This document shows, piece by piece, positions 45,140-57,424 of a stretch of 64,000 nucleotides of DNA. The translations under genes and the position numbers were made by a program. The DNA is from Gnetum montanum. Its lineage: Eukaryota > Streptophyta > Gnetopsida > Gnetales > Gnetaceae. Under the pieces are notes generated by a model. The model was not told the DNA's origin. It searched no databases and worked only from the letters and a program-made list of their open reading frames with translations. The DNA lies in assembly GCA_015680685.1 (NCBI GenBank), contig MNCI01004165.1:1-64000 (forward strand). The letters run 5' to 3'. Position 1 is the first letter of the stretch. Every line of letters begins with the position of its first letter.

Positions 45140-46330
45140 ATGGAGACTCAAAATCTCATTTCGACAAGAAGTATGAAACTCATGAAGAGAAATGATCCAG
45201 ATAAGAATCTAAGAATGAGAATGAAATTTTCATCATATAATGTGCTTGAAAAATCCCTATTGAGTGAGAAACAATATTTTCTATGTCCATAATGGGCCTT
45301 GGATTGGCACGAATATCGATACCCATGCATTTTAGCAGAATTAAAAGATTTGGATGTTGATGTCTTTTGTTTACAAGAAGTCTTACCATGGAAATTTCTA
45401 TAATAATTTTAACCAAATTTGGAAAAGATGAGATACATAGGTATTTATAAGAAAAAATATTCTAGTGGAAGTTCTTCTTTTGAGCTGTATAGATTAGCAT
45501 ATCGTAGAAATTACAACATGGATGGTTGTGTGATATTTTATAAAGAAGCCAAGTTTGAATTAGTACAAAGATTTGAATAGAGTTTAAAAAATATAATTTT
45601 TGAAATTCTAGAACTTCAAGCAATGGGAAAGAAAGAACAATCAAGATTTTAGAAAAATCACATAGCCCTAGTAGTGATTCTAAAAGTTCATTTGTAAAGA
45701 AGATGTGTATTCATGGTTAACACACATTTAATTGCCAAACCAACATGTTCAGATGTTAGACTTTGTCAAGGAGCATACTTAATTAAGAAAATAGAAGAAA
45801 TTTTGAAGAAGTTATTTCTAAGTTGTACCAATCTAGTTCCATTTATTCTTTGTGGAGACTTTAATGCAAAAGTTGGAAGTAGTGTTTATCCATTCTTAAA
45901 ATATGAATCTATAAAGAAATATTTGGAAGATAAAACCTAACTTGAAGAAGATGTTTTTATCAATCCAACATGCAATTCCATTAGCCAATGCATATCTTGC
46001 TTACTTTGAATCTTCAGTAGATAAATTAGAATTTAGGAACATATGATGTTGATGGATAACACTCATCAAGAATCATAGTTTACAAATTACTCTACAATGA
46101 TTAATGAAGATGGGTCAACAAAATTCTTATTGAGACATTGGATTATATTTGGTGTGATGCCTAATTCTTTCAAGTTATAAAGTTTCTAGAGTTGGTTTCT
46201 AAAGAACAAGTTGAGAAGAATCAAGATCAAGCTTTTCCATCTCGAACAAGACCATATGATCACATAACACTTATGGTAGAATTAGAGTTACTCCTATTAA
46301 TTCATAAGGTTAATCAAGATCAATAAGTAT
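45140..46330 (+). pseudogene. Captured CCR4-type deadenylase (EEP domain), intronless and decayed
   Basis: The parent family removes poly(A) tails from mRNA, as the catalytic subunit of CCR4-NOT or related proteins. Reading from ATG 45140: FSSYNVLEKSLL, CP-stop-WALDWHEYR, DVDVFCLQEV with the catalytic Glu (about 45353-45385), NMDGCVIFYKEAKF (about 45512-45555), ALVVILK, then VNTHLIAKP (45716) and LCGDFNAKVGSSVYPFL (about 45848-45900). After a frameshift the C-terminal part reads TLDYIWCDA (about 46135) and SRTRPYDHITLMVELELL (about 46240-46293), the last with the conserved D-H. The whole domain is collinear over 1.2 kb without introns, while plant CCR4 genes normally have introns, so it came from an mRNA. 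Several stops and the shift make it a pseudogene now. Angel/nocturnin-type relatives are an alternative within the same superfamily. Confidence 0.8.
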
Positions 46331-46750
46331 CTCACTCTTACTCTTATTTGATGATCTTATTATTTTATTCATTGTCTAATTTATATTTCAATTGGATTAA
46401 TAAAATATCTTAGGAAATGCAAGTTGGAAATAAAGAATTTAACTTGCCTTCACTTGGATAACCAAATATGAGTTGCATATTGTGTGACCCTGGTTAGAAT
46501 TGGTGATTGGTAGTTGGTAGATCTTTAATTCACTTCTTATCATTATCTTAGAAAATGAAGTAAGTATCAAGAAAGTAATATTTAATTTTCCATATATTTT
46601 TTCTCACATATATCTTATTTGTAGAATAAGTAAGAAACAACTTCAAGTTCAAAGGAAAAATTAAATTATTAGAGCATGGGATCATGAAAGAAAGCATTGG
46701 AGCTGGAAAAAATATAGCAAACATGGATTTTTTGAGGACAAACAAAACCT
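46331..46750. other. B interior, 3' part
   Basis: No domain recognised; probably the tail of the captured transcript plus original element sequence before the polypurine tract. Confidence 0.4.
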
Positions 46751-46763
46751 AAGGGGGGAAGAT
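46751..46763 (+). other. B polypurine tract
   Basis: aaggggggaagat sits immediately before the 3' LTR start, as required for plus-strand priming. Confidence 0.85.
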
Positions 46764-47367
46764 TGTCACATCCCCATTCCCAAATGATGTGGTTGCCTAA
46801 TGAAGATGGTGTGTCTTCATAACAACTGTTATTATTATCTTAACAAAACCCTGAAGGGTAGTTGTGATTAAGAACTGAAAGGACATGTTGTAATAATAGA
46901 CATGTCTCTTAAGGAAATTGTTGGGGTTTGACCTAAGGCATTTATACCCAAGGTAATAGGTCATGCTAGCATGGAATGACGAAGCTACTACAAGCAAGTC
47001 ATGGGGTAGTGAAGCTAGTATAGGCAAGTCACAGGAAGCTGGATGAAGTGGGATAGGAAGTGGACTGGCCATCCCTTCTAGCTAGGTTATAGGCCTAAGT
47101 GTGGTGGTAGTGTTGGATTGCCTTGAAGGGATAGATGCCAAAGGAAGAAAACCCCAAGGAACACTCTCGGAGCATGATTTGAATACACTTTTCCATATCA
47201 ATAAAGCATTCTTTTCTTTCTTTTTCTACATTTTTCCTATCATGTCCTTTATACATAATGTCAAATATCACTTACATTTCTCATTCAATATATTTTCTTT
47301 GTATAGATAATGTCTAATATATCATATATTTGACATTTTCCAAGACTTCTGAGGATGGGATGTCACA
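46764..47367 (+). repeat. B 3' LTR
   Basis: 604 bp with intact TGTCACATCCCC start and GGGATGTCACA end. The gag of C resumes directly after it. Confidence 0.9.
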
Positions 47368-48830
47368 AGATGTCTCCCAATACATAGATTCTTCTATTAT
47401 CTTTAATGGGAAGACCCGAAACCAATGGTTGTATTCAACTATGGACAACCTTAATGACAAGAAGAATGAGTCTTAAGATTAGAGGATCTCAAAAGATGGT
47501 ATCCACAATTATTCATCTAGATGTGGAAACAATGATAGGAAACAAGAGAAAGATAAACATGGTGATCAGGGTAGGAATTGAAGAAGAGGTGGAAGGCATC
47601 ATTCAGGTGCTAATTCTCCTTCCTCTTCACTTTCATCATCATCATCCTCATTATATTCCTCCTCCATCTCTGATAAGAGAAGTAGAGGCTGAGATCATGG
47701 TAGACACAACAAACATTAGGATGACTATGGATAGTGGGATAGGCATGATCGTAGATCCTATTGAGATAACAAGAACTAGGGGCATGAGCAGTAGTATGGG
47801 GAAGAACATTACAAAGAACAAAGGCATTGCAAGACTTACCATAGGCATCATAGCCATGATATAGATCATAGAAATCATCATGACTATGATGAGCCCCTAC
47901 TAGCTATGAGAAACATGCTAAATATTTTAGAGGTTGTTAAAATTCCTACCAGGCACTTGAAGGATAGCCACATTAAACAATTGGATATGAACAATATCCC
48001 TAAGTTTGAATGGGAATATAATTAAAATCCATAGAATCATTTACAAGCCTTCCATGATGTATGTGCCTTGTAGAATGTAGAAAATGAATGGCAAAATCTA
48101 AAATTATATTCAAGAACACTCATAAAGGAGGCAGAAAGTTGGTACTGGTCCTTGCAATTGAAATTCATTTGATGATGGAGTACAATGTTAGAGCTATTCA
48201 ACAACAAGTACTAATAGTTCTCTAGAATGTCCAATTGAGGAGGCAAATCCAAGAGTGGAAACAAGGTGTGCATGAGTCTTTGGATGTGACCATGGGCATG
48301 TACTACTCTTTGTTTCATTCATGCCTAGGTCATGAATTCTCTTAAAGGAATCAACTATGCCATATAATAGATGAGCTCAAAATTGAAACAAGGAGAACCC
48401 TTGGGGTTTATGCCCAAGGGAGACTTTCTGAGCTAAGGGCACATCAGGTTTAAAGTCTCATTGATCAAGTGGCTAAAGATAAAAGAGAGCTAAAATAGAG
48501 AGAAAGTATAGAATAATACAACAAAATCCCCTCCATCTGTATGAGGAAGGTTCTTTTTGTGAGAATGAGGAGAAGTCACCACTTAATGAAGTGGTGCAAA
48601 GGAAAACCTTGCCAATTCAAATATCTATTACTAAAATCCTAGCTAAGATTAACAAAATGTGGGACTTAGATGAGAAATTCCAAGCTACTTTAAAGATTGT
48701 AGAAGAATGTAAGGATCAGGGTGGAAGTGGCCATGAGCAAAGGAAGAAAAAGGATGTTGAACAAGAATATCTTAGAGATAGAGGTAAAGTTGTAGCAGTA
48801 GAGGAGATTACAAATTCATAAATTGATAAT
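47368..48830 (+). pseudogene. gag: C gag, 3' part
   Basis: Resumes at QYIDSSIIFNGKT. A Ser/His-rich stretch follows (47610-47680), then the helix-rich capsid part near 47930-48490 (IKIPTRHLKDS, KSLIDQVAKD), and the C-terminal block 48591-48821 (KTLPIQISITKILAKINKMW). Frame changes and stops occur. It matches E1 3960-5264 in order. Confidence 0.7.
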
Positions 48831-49960
48831 GATGGTTATGACATATTCCAATATAAACATCCCTTGGGATGTTGCCCTATCTTGTCACACCTACAAGAAT
48901 CTAGGGTCTATGTTATAAATCCTAAACTAGAAAAATGACAAGCACCTAAGCAGTTGCCTTATTCATAAGGCAACTATTGATAGAAATTTCACCTATAAGC
49001 TTACTATTTGAGTGGAGCACCATATCAACCTTAGGAATAATACCAGTAGTGGCAAGACCCATAGTCATGAGGGATGTCATCTCCAAGGGAGTAATACCAT
49101 TATCATCAACTAGATCCATATGGGTATTATGTTCAATAGCCCATCTTTCCATGTGACTCTTCCAATCATGCTTCCTTCCCACATCATTATTATCCTCTAG
49201 AATACTACAAAGCACCTTTACGAAGCGAGGGAGTCCCCATTTTCATACTATCATCCTCAAAACTCTTCCACTCCCACACCACCATCTTTAACTCCTTTGG
49301 CATCTGCTCCATCCATGCAGGGTAAGATACCTATCTAGCCACAACAGAGGAATACTACAAGGATAGTAAACTTACAATTGGCTCCTCCATTGAGTGGTTC
49401 TAAACCCAAGCATCGCAAAAGTCCATTCTTCATAACCAACAACCCCACTAAGCCCTCACAAACACCTCTAAAATTTCTATAGAGCAACCTTCGAACCAAA
49501 GTGCTCCTTAGTTGCATAATTTTATGTTGACCCATGTGGTCATAGATTAGATCAAGGTTGAGCATCTTTCCAAGAAGAGATCTAATCCTATGAGTCCTCT
49601 TATCTACTTACAAATTGCTGAAAATTAACTGTGTAAGGATTTTTTGGACTCAGGTTCTAAAGTTAACTTGATTTTGCAAGAAATGTACAAAGCTTGAAAT
49701 ATTCTCTCTTAAAAAAGAGAAACATTAGACTAGATTTGGCAGACCAATCCATCACTAATATTTTGGGATTGGTGGAAGACATCATGACTATCATTTGTGG
49801 ATGTTCATATCCTACTAATTTTCTAGTAATCCAAGTGCAAAACAGCAAAGGGAACATCCCTATCATCATAAAAAGGGCATGGCTAATCATCATAGATGTA
49901 AGGTTGGGGATTAGAAACCTTTCCTTGGAAATTTTTAGGAAAAATTAATTTGAAAAAATT
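48831..49960 (+). pseudogene. C linker and protease remnant
   Basis: The linker 48950-49330 corresponds to the His/Pro-rich linker of E1. The protease follows with DFLDSGSKVNLILQEMY (49640-49690), the only copy in the window that keeps the catalytic D-S-G. A flap-side block IICGCSYPTNFLVIQVQN (49789-49845) follows in the frame 49694-49948. A stop separates the two parts. Confidence 0.7.
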
Positions 49961-50329
49961 GAGAAGAAGAGAATTAGAGGTTAATAATTGAAAATGAGGT
50001 TGGATCAACAATATGCATGGAACCAGCTGAGAGCCTCATCAGCTCCTATGTGGAAAGCATGGATAAGCTAGAGCAACTTCATCACCAACTTTGTAATGCA
50101 CAAAGTGAGATCAATAAGGGAGAGCTGGAGATGTTTGAAACTTTTAAGGAAGAACCCCTTGAATTAAAGGCTCTACTAGTATGAATGAAGTATGCATTTC
50201 TGAATAATGGAAGGCTAGTTATTATCAATAATTATTAAAGCTTGTCAACAAATGGCCAACAACCTTTGCCTAGCCATATCATGAGTTAACAGGAGTTGAT
50301 CCACGAATATGCCATTATAGAATTTATAC

Positions 50330-51600
50330 AGATTTCTCCATTAAACCAAAGAGATAGCCTCAAAGACACTTGGCCCAAAATATTAAGCAAATAATCAGAG
50401 AGAAGATTAAACAACTCCTCAAGATCATGTTCATCTATCCTATTGCAAATAGCCATTGGGTTAGCCCACTTGTTATTGTTCCTAGAAAAGAAGAAAAATG
50501 AAGAGTTTGTAAAGACTTTAGATTGTTAAGTATGGCAACTTACAAAGATCATTTTCCATTGTCATTTGTGGACCAAGTAATATATACTATTTCTGGGCAT
50601 TGTTATTGCACCTTTCTAGATGGTTCTAATGACTATAAAGAAATTTAGATCACACCTGAAGACTAGGAAAAGATAGTGTTTACAAGTCCTTGGGGAACTT
50701 TTTCGTACCGAAAGATGCCCTTTGGCCTATGTAATGCCCCCACCACATTTCAATGGTTGATCATCAACATCTTCTAGCAATAAATTGATAGTAGGGTAGA
50801 AGTCTTCATGGATAACTTCTTGACCTATGGAACCACATTAGAGCAAGTTTTGGATTACCCTAAGCAAGTGCTTAAAAGGTGTGTGGAGACCAACTTATGG
50901 CTCAATTCGCAAAAGAGCAACTTGATGGTCCAAGAGGGCATTGTCTTAGGGCATCAAATCTCAAAAAAATGGATTGAGGTGGACGTAGAGAAAATAAGGA
51001 TCATCCAAGGAATAACTAGACAACTTGAAATAGTGAAGGATGTGAGGCCATTCCTTGGCCACACTAGTTATTATTGGTGCTTCATCGAAAATTTCTCAAA
51101 GATTTCCAAGCGATTGGTAGAACTTACCAAGAAAGATGCACCATTGATCTGGATCAAGAAATGTGAAAATGCATTTCAATAACTAGAGTAGAAACTCATA
51201 GAAACTCCAATTCTATGAGCACTAGATTGGTCCAGGCTATTCCACATTAGACAAATGCATCCAATTATTCCTTGGGATCATGCTTACATAGTTGGATTAT
51301 CAAAAATGTCCATATTATGTCCATTATGCAAGAAAAAGCATGGTCATTGCACAACTCAACTACAACACCAATGAAAAGGATCGTATGGTGGTGGTGTGTG
51401 CCCTAGAAAATTTTAGGAATTATTTTCTTGGATACAAAGTGTTTATGCACATTGATCACCGTGTCATATGGTTCTTAATGAACAAATCAATGGTGATCTC
51501 CTATGTCATATAGTGGCTAGTGATCCTCCAAGAGTTTGATTTGACAATGGTTGACTAAAATGGAATTGAGAATGTGGTAGCTAATCACCTCTCTTGATTG
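50330..51600 (+). pseudogene. C reverse transcriptase and RNase H remnant
   Basis: Landmarks are WVSPLVIVPRKEEK (50459-50500), YRKMPFGLCNAPTTFQWL (50707-50760), the active site VEVFMDNFLTYG (50797-50832, so DD is DN), and the 124-codon frame 50808-51182 with GIVLGHQISKK and RPFLGHTSYYW. RNase H shows QLNYNTNEKDRMVVVCALENF (split as QLNYNTNEKDRMVVV and CALENF, 51352-51417) and HIDHRVIWFLMNK (51447-51486). Not functional. Confidence 0.8.
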
Positions 51601-51659
51601 TAATGTGATAGCAAGGAGGAGGAGATTCCATTATCTAATTAATTTTTTGAGAAACTCCT

Positions 51660-52862
51660 CTTTGTTGGTGTTGTTAATGATTCAACTCCTAAGGAAATAA
51701 ACCTATAAGATAACATCCTCTCCTATCTACTCACCAAGGAGATGTTGTAGTAATGGGACCATATGAAGAAACAACAGTTTTTTCATCAAGCCAAGAACTT
51801 CATGGAAACCAAGGGCAACCTTTACAAGAGTTGCATCAATGGCTTGGTATGATGGTGTGTCCCTAATGTAGATAAGCTTTAATTCCTCCAAGATGAACAT
51901 GATGGACCTTGTGGGAGCAACTATGCTAGGAGGAGAATGATCATTAAGATCTTCATGGTAGGATATTATTGGCCCATGATCTTCCAGGATGTCTATCACT
52001 TCTTCCGTTCCTATGACCAATGCCAACTTAATGAAGGAATGGCCACACAAATGGAAGGGCCACAACAGTGAAACCTACCATTAGATCCTTTTGATCTTTG
52101 GGACATTAATTTCATGAGGTCCATCAACCCTATGTCAAAAAAAAAGGCCTACATCATTGTGACTATTAACTACCATACCAAATGTGTTAAAGCCACTACC
52201 ATCACTGAATGTTCATCCTCTATGGAAGCATGATTTGTACAAAAAAATGTTAATAGGTTTGGTGTGCCATGAGCACTAATTTTTGATAATGGAACACACT
52301 TTATAGATGCCACTTTTCAAAAGCTTATGAAATGCTTGGCGATTGAACATAAACTAACAACTTCTTACCACCCCAAAGCTAACATCCAAGCTAAAGTTAC
52401 TAATAAGGAAATTACCAAAATACTAACATAAATAATTAGTAAATATAGGAAGTACTGGAGCAACAAACTCAATGATGCCATTTAGGATTATCATTCAATA
52501 TGGAAACTTCTTATTGGTTATTCTCCTTATGAGTTCATGTGTGGAAAACGTTTTAACACTTTCCATCCAAGTTAAGCCTTGTATACTTTCAATACCCTAT
52601 GACCTTAACTTCAACATAATTCTAGCCCAAAGAAAAAAGGACTGATGAATCTCAACATGATAGACAAGAATAGATTATTGGCCCTATTATTAAATGAAGT
52701 GCACCAAACACATAACAAAACATGTCATGGCCTTAAGGTTTATAAGGTAAAGTTTCAGCCAAGGGATAAAGTGCCATATTAGAACCCCATGCACATGCCT
52801 CAATGGAAAAAATTTCATACATTATGAAAAATCCTTTACATTATATACAAAAATTTTCCATC
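51660..52862 (+). pseudogene. C integrase remnant
   Basis: The zinc-binding part lies near 51890-52030 (QC at CDQCQ is changed to YDQCQ). The core shows INFMRSINPMSKKKAYIIV, then TINYHTKC where the first catalytic Asp is Asn, then DNGTHFIDATFQKLMKCL (52279-52335), and NKEITKI with the Glu kept (52405). The reading is cut at 52862 by block D and its last residues follow at 57425-57520. Confidence 0.75.
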
Positions 52863-55800
52863 TGAGGAAGTTTTAAAAACTAAATCAAATGATGGATATG
52901 AATTTGACATCTACCAATATAAACATCCTAAGGGATCTTGCCCCATCGTGTCACACTTACAGTAGTCTAGGATGTATGCTTTGAATCCACAACTAGCAAA
53001 AATATAAATACCCAAAAGATTACCTTATCCATAAGGTAATCATAGGCAGTTCCATAAGCAACAAAAATATTATCCAAGTGGAACTCCATTGCAACCATAT
53101 GAGCAATGGCACCAACCACACTTATGGGAGATGCCATCACTAAGGTAGGAATACCCTTGTAGATAACTAGATCCATATGGGTGTTACGTTTAGCAACCCT
53201 TGTCTCCACATGACTCTTCTCCTTTTCAACATTACTACTAACATTCCAAATACAATAGAACTCATTCTTCACATTTCAATAGGGATGTCACATTCTATCC
53301 TTATCCTTTTCATGTTCCTGCACTTTTCCTCCATCCTCAATGCAACTACCACATACTCCATCCATGTAGGATGAACTTTTATCCCAGCCGCAGCAACATA
53401 ATGCTACCAAGGCTATCAATCTACAACTAGTTCATCAACTGAGTGGTTTGAGATCTCATGCTCATAAAAGATCATTCTTCGGATCCAACAACCCTACTAA
53501 GCCCTCACAGACTTAGGTAGTTGGTCACCCTACTCCTACCTCATCCTGTACAAATCATTTCATTGAGAACCCTTCAAACCAAGTGCTACCTAAAATCCAT
53601 ATTTTTATGCTCATCCATTTTGTATCTAATTCAATTTAGGTTGATAACCTTTCCAAGAAATTAGTTGATCTTGGGAGTTCTCTTATCTATTTGCATATTA
53701 CTAAGAATGAGCCATGTAAAGCTCTTCTTAATGTAGGTACTAGTGTGAACGTAATCTCTCATGAGATGTATACTGCTTGAAACCTGCCACCTCTCAAGAA
53801 GAGAAATATTAAATGAGAATTTACAAACCAATCCATTACTATTCCATTAGTACTAGTCAAAGATAGTGTGACCACTATTTGTGGGTGGTCTTATCCTAAC
53901 AATTTCCTAGTAATCATGGTTGAGAAGTACAAAGGGAACTTCCTAATCATTATGGGAAGTGCATAGCTAAGCATTTTTGATGTTGAATGGGCATCATAGA
54001 TATTTTCCTAGAGAATATCTAAAGAAAATGTATTTGAAAATATCAAGAAGAAGCAAGTTCTATGCATTGTGTATAGCAATACAAGATGCAATTGCGTGAA
54101 AAAACTCTAGTCCATGAAATGAACATCTATTTTTGGATGTAAGCAATGTGCACATGAAGTAGATATTCAAAGGTTTCTATATGAAGCAACCATAAAACAA
54201 GAGGGCACCTAGTGGCTAATTTTTGATTTTGATAGTATTACAATATGCATGGAACGTACTGAGAGCCTAACATGTGCTTATGTTGTAGGCATGGATGAAA
54301 TAAAGTAAGTTCATCACCAACTCTTTGATAATGAAAATGATGATACTAATTGGGGAGAGTTGGAGATCCCTAAGAACTTCAAACAAGAGTCCCTAGAGGT
54401 GAAAACTCTACGTACTAGCCTAGAATATGCATTCTTAAAAAATGGCAAGTTGGTCATACTTAATTTTGGGTAGAAAGTAAAACTATTAAAAGGAGTCAAC
54501 AAATGGCCAACAACCTTTATTTGGTCATATCTTGAACTCACTAGAATTGATTCATGGATATGCTAGCATTACATTTATACTGATCCATCCATGAAGCTAA
54601 GGAGGTAACCACAATAGCAATTGAACCCAAAATTGAAGCAAATCATGAAAGAGGAGATTGAGCAACTCCTTAAGGAAAAGTTCATCTACCTCATTGCGAA
54701 TAGTGAGTGGGTTAGCCCACTCGTGATAGTGCCAAAGAGAGGTGGAAAATGGTGGATTTGTATCCATATTAGGTTGTTAAACATCACAAAATTCAAAGAT
54801 CATTTTCCATTGTCATTTGTTGATCAGGTGTTGGACACCATATTTGGGCATTACTATTACAATTTTCTAGATTGTTATAGTGGAACCAAATCTAGATCAT
54901 GCTAAAGGGTCAAGCCAAAACAACATTTACGAGTCCCTGGAGGACTTTTACATATCGAAAGGTGCCATTTGGCCTATGCAATGCCCTTGTCACTTTCTAA
55001 TGTCTAGTCTTAAGAATCTTTTAGTAGCAAATTAGTAGTAGGGTGGAAGCCTTTATGAATGACTTCTCCACTTATGCACTACATTTGATCAAGCCTTGGA
55101 CCACCTTAAGCAAGTACTAAAAAGATATGTGAAAATAAATTTGTAGCTTAATTGGCAAAAGATCCATCTCATGATCCAAGAAGGTATTGTATTAGGGCAT
55201 AGAATCTCACAAGTAGGGATTGTTAAAGATGTTCAATCCTTCCTTGGACACACTAGGTACTAATAAAAATTAATAGATAATTTCTCTAAGATCACAAAAC
55301 CATTGGTTAAGCTAACAAAGAAATATGCAGCTTTTAACTAGATCAAGGAATGAAAAAATTCATTCTAGAGCCTTAAGAAAAAGCTCATAGAGAATCCAAC
55401 TTCACAAGCACTTGATTGGTCCAGACCATTTCATATAATAATAGATGCATCTAATTATGCCTTGGGACCTATTCTTGCATAGTTGGATGATACAAAACAT
55501 CCATATTACATCCATTGTACAAGTCAAAACATTGTGGATGCATAGTTGAATTACACCACCATAGGGAAAGAACTAATGGTAGTGGTGTATGCTCTAGAAA
55601 CGTTTAGGCACTATGTGCTTGGATATAAAGTGTTTATGCACACTGATCATAGTGCCATCCACTTCTTCATGAACAAGCCCACGTTGAGCCTTGAATGATA
55701 TGGTGGCTAGCGATCTTGTAAGAATTCAATCTTATAATGGTAGATTGAAAGGGAACTAAGAATGTGGTCATTGATCACTTGTCTCAGTTACAATGGGATA

Positions 55801-57424
55801 ACAATGAGAAGAAGAACCTACTCTTTGACCAATTTTCCAATGAACTCTTCTTTTCTAGTGTAATAAATGAAGAAGTGCATGTAGAACCAAAATGGTATGA
55901 TGACAACTTCACTTATCTTATTACTTAAGAGATGCCAAAAGATCTGGACTATAGAAAGAATAAATGATTTCTTCATCAAGCTAAGAAATTCATGGAAATC
56001 AATGGACACACTTACAAGGAGTGCATCAATTTCCTTATTCATTGGTATGTCCCTGATGTGGATAAATTTCATGTTCAAAAAAATGCTCATGAAGGCCCTT
56101 GCAAAAGCCACTATGTAGGGAGATGCACAACCATAAAAATCTTGATGGCAAGATACTATTGGCCCATAATGTTCAGGGATGACCACCAATTTATCTAGTC
56201 TTATGAACGCTGTCAACAAGATGATGGAAAGACCACATGAATGGAGGGTTCTCAACAATGGGTTCAACCACTAGAATCCTTTGGCATATGGGGCATCAAC
56301 TTCATGGATACCATCACATCCATGTCCAACAAAAAGGCATATATAATCATCACTATTGACTACTATACCAAATGGACAAAAGTAGTAGCCATCATTAACC
56401 ATACATCATCCACTGCTACCCGATTTGTATAACAAAATGTTGTAAATAGGTCTGGGGTGCCACATGCACTAATTTTTGACAACGGAACCCATTTTACAAG
56501 TGCTACTTTTTGAAAACTCATGCAATTCTTGGGGGTTGAAGATAAATTAACAACACCTTATGATCCCCAAGCCAACGGTCAAGCAAATGTGACTAACATG
56601 GAGATCACAAAGATTCTAACAAGAACTATTAGGAAATATAGGAGAGACTAGAGCAAAAACCTCAATGATGTTGTTTGGGCCTACCACTCAACATGGAAAC
56701 TCCCTATTGGCTATTTTCCCTATAAGTTAGTTTATGAAAGACTTCTAATTCTCCTAATTTAATCTAAGCTTCATATGCTCTGAACAACCTATGACCTAGA
56801 CATTGACCTATGTCTAGCACACATAGAAAGACTGATCAACCTAAATGTGCTAAACAAAAATTGATTAGTAGCCCTATCTTGAATGAAGTGCTCAAGTCAT
56901 TCGGTAAAAGTAATGACATCACCTTAAAATATGGAAAGAGAAATTTCAACTAGGAGATAAGGTTCTCTATTGGAACCTCACACATGTTAGTCAAAAAACC
57001 AAATTTCAAACATTACGGGAGGGGTTTTATATAATTGACAAAACCTTTCCTCTTGGGGCCATGATCATATACAAACCTAAAAGCCCAAACAAGAAGTCAT
57101 TGGTCAACATCCAATACATAAAGCCTTTCCATGAGCCTAAGTAAGCCAGTGTAACAACTACCTTAATGAATGGATAGCCACACTCAATTTTTTGAATCTC
57201 CTCATTTCAACTTACTAATGGGGTAGATGGAAATCCATGCTAATCATATACATGGCTCCTTAATTTTCTATTTTTTGTTTTACACATTTTTTTGCAAATT
57301 TTCTATTTTACACCTTTTTTATTTTGTAAACTTTTTCCTATTTTACACCATCATTAGTTTATTTTATTTTTTCTTGAACCCAAAATTGAAGCAAATCATG
57401 AAAGAGAAGATTGAGGAAGTTTCA
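52863..57424 (+). repeat. D: second, tandem pol block inside C
   Basis: Starts in gag C-terminal sequence (EFDIYQYKHPKG near 52905), continues through linker (53030-53400), protease (53570-54010; NVGTSVNVISHEMY, catalytic Asp lost), RT (54620-55380; AFMNDFSTY, DD is ND), RNase H (55430-55790), integrase (55890-57130; IDYYTKW, FDNGTHF and NMEITKIL keep D, D, E) and the 3' non-coding start (57180-57370). It ends with a 40-base copy of the RT start (57371-57412, compare 54622-54663). A roughly 30-bp word gaggaagttt.a.aaactaa... flanks both ends, at 52858 and 57411. Confidence 0.75.

Larger units (their letters stand above)
41894..47367 (+). mobile_element. B: non-autonomous LTR element carrying a captured CCR4-type gene
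   Basis: Direct LTRs 41894-42500 and 46764-47367 (about 605 bp, TGTCACATCCCC...GGGATGTCACA), a tRNA-iMet primer site (42503-42514) and a polypurine tract (46751-46763) prove LTR-retrotransposon structure. The 4.26-kb interior contains no gag, protease, RT, RNase H or integrase that I can recognise. Instead it holds a 22-bp minisatellite, a 5S-rRNA-derived stretch and an intronless CCR4-like endonuclease/exonuclease/phosphatase domain. It must have been mobilised by proteins of another element. It lies inside the gag of C; a gatg word adjoins both ends. Confidence 0.85.

Noticed and set aside
47651-47881. 76-codon minus-strand hydrophobic frame
   Set aside because: Antisense of the Ser/His-rich gag linker of C; low complexity.
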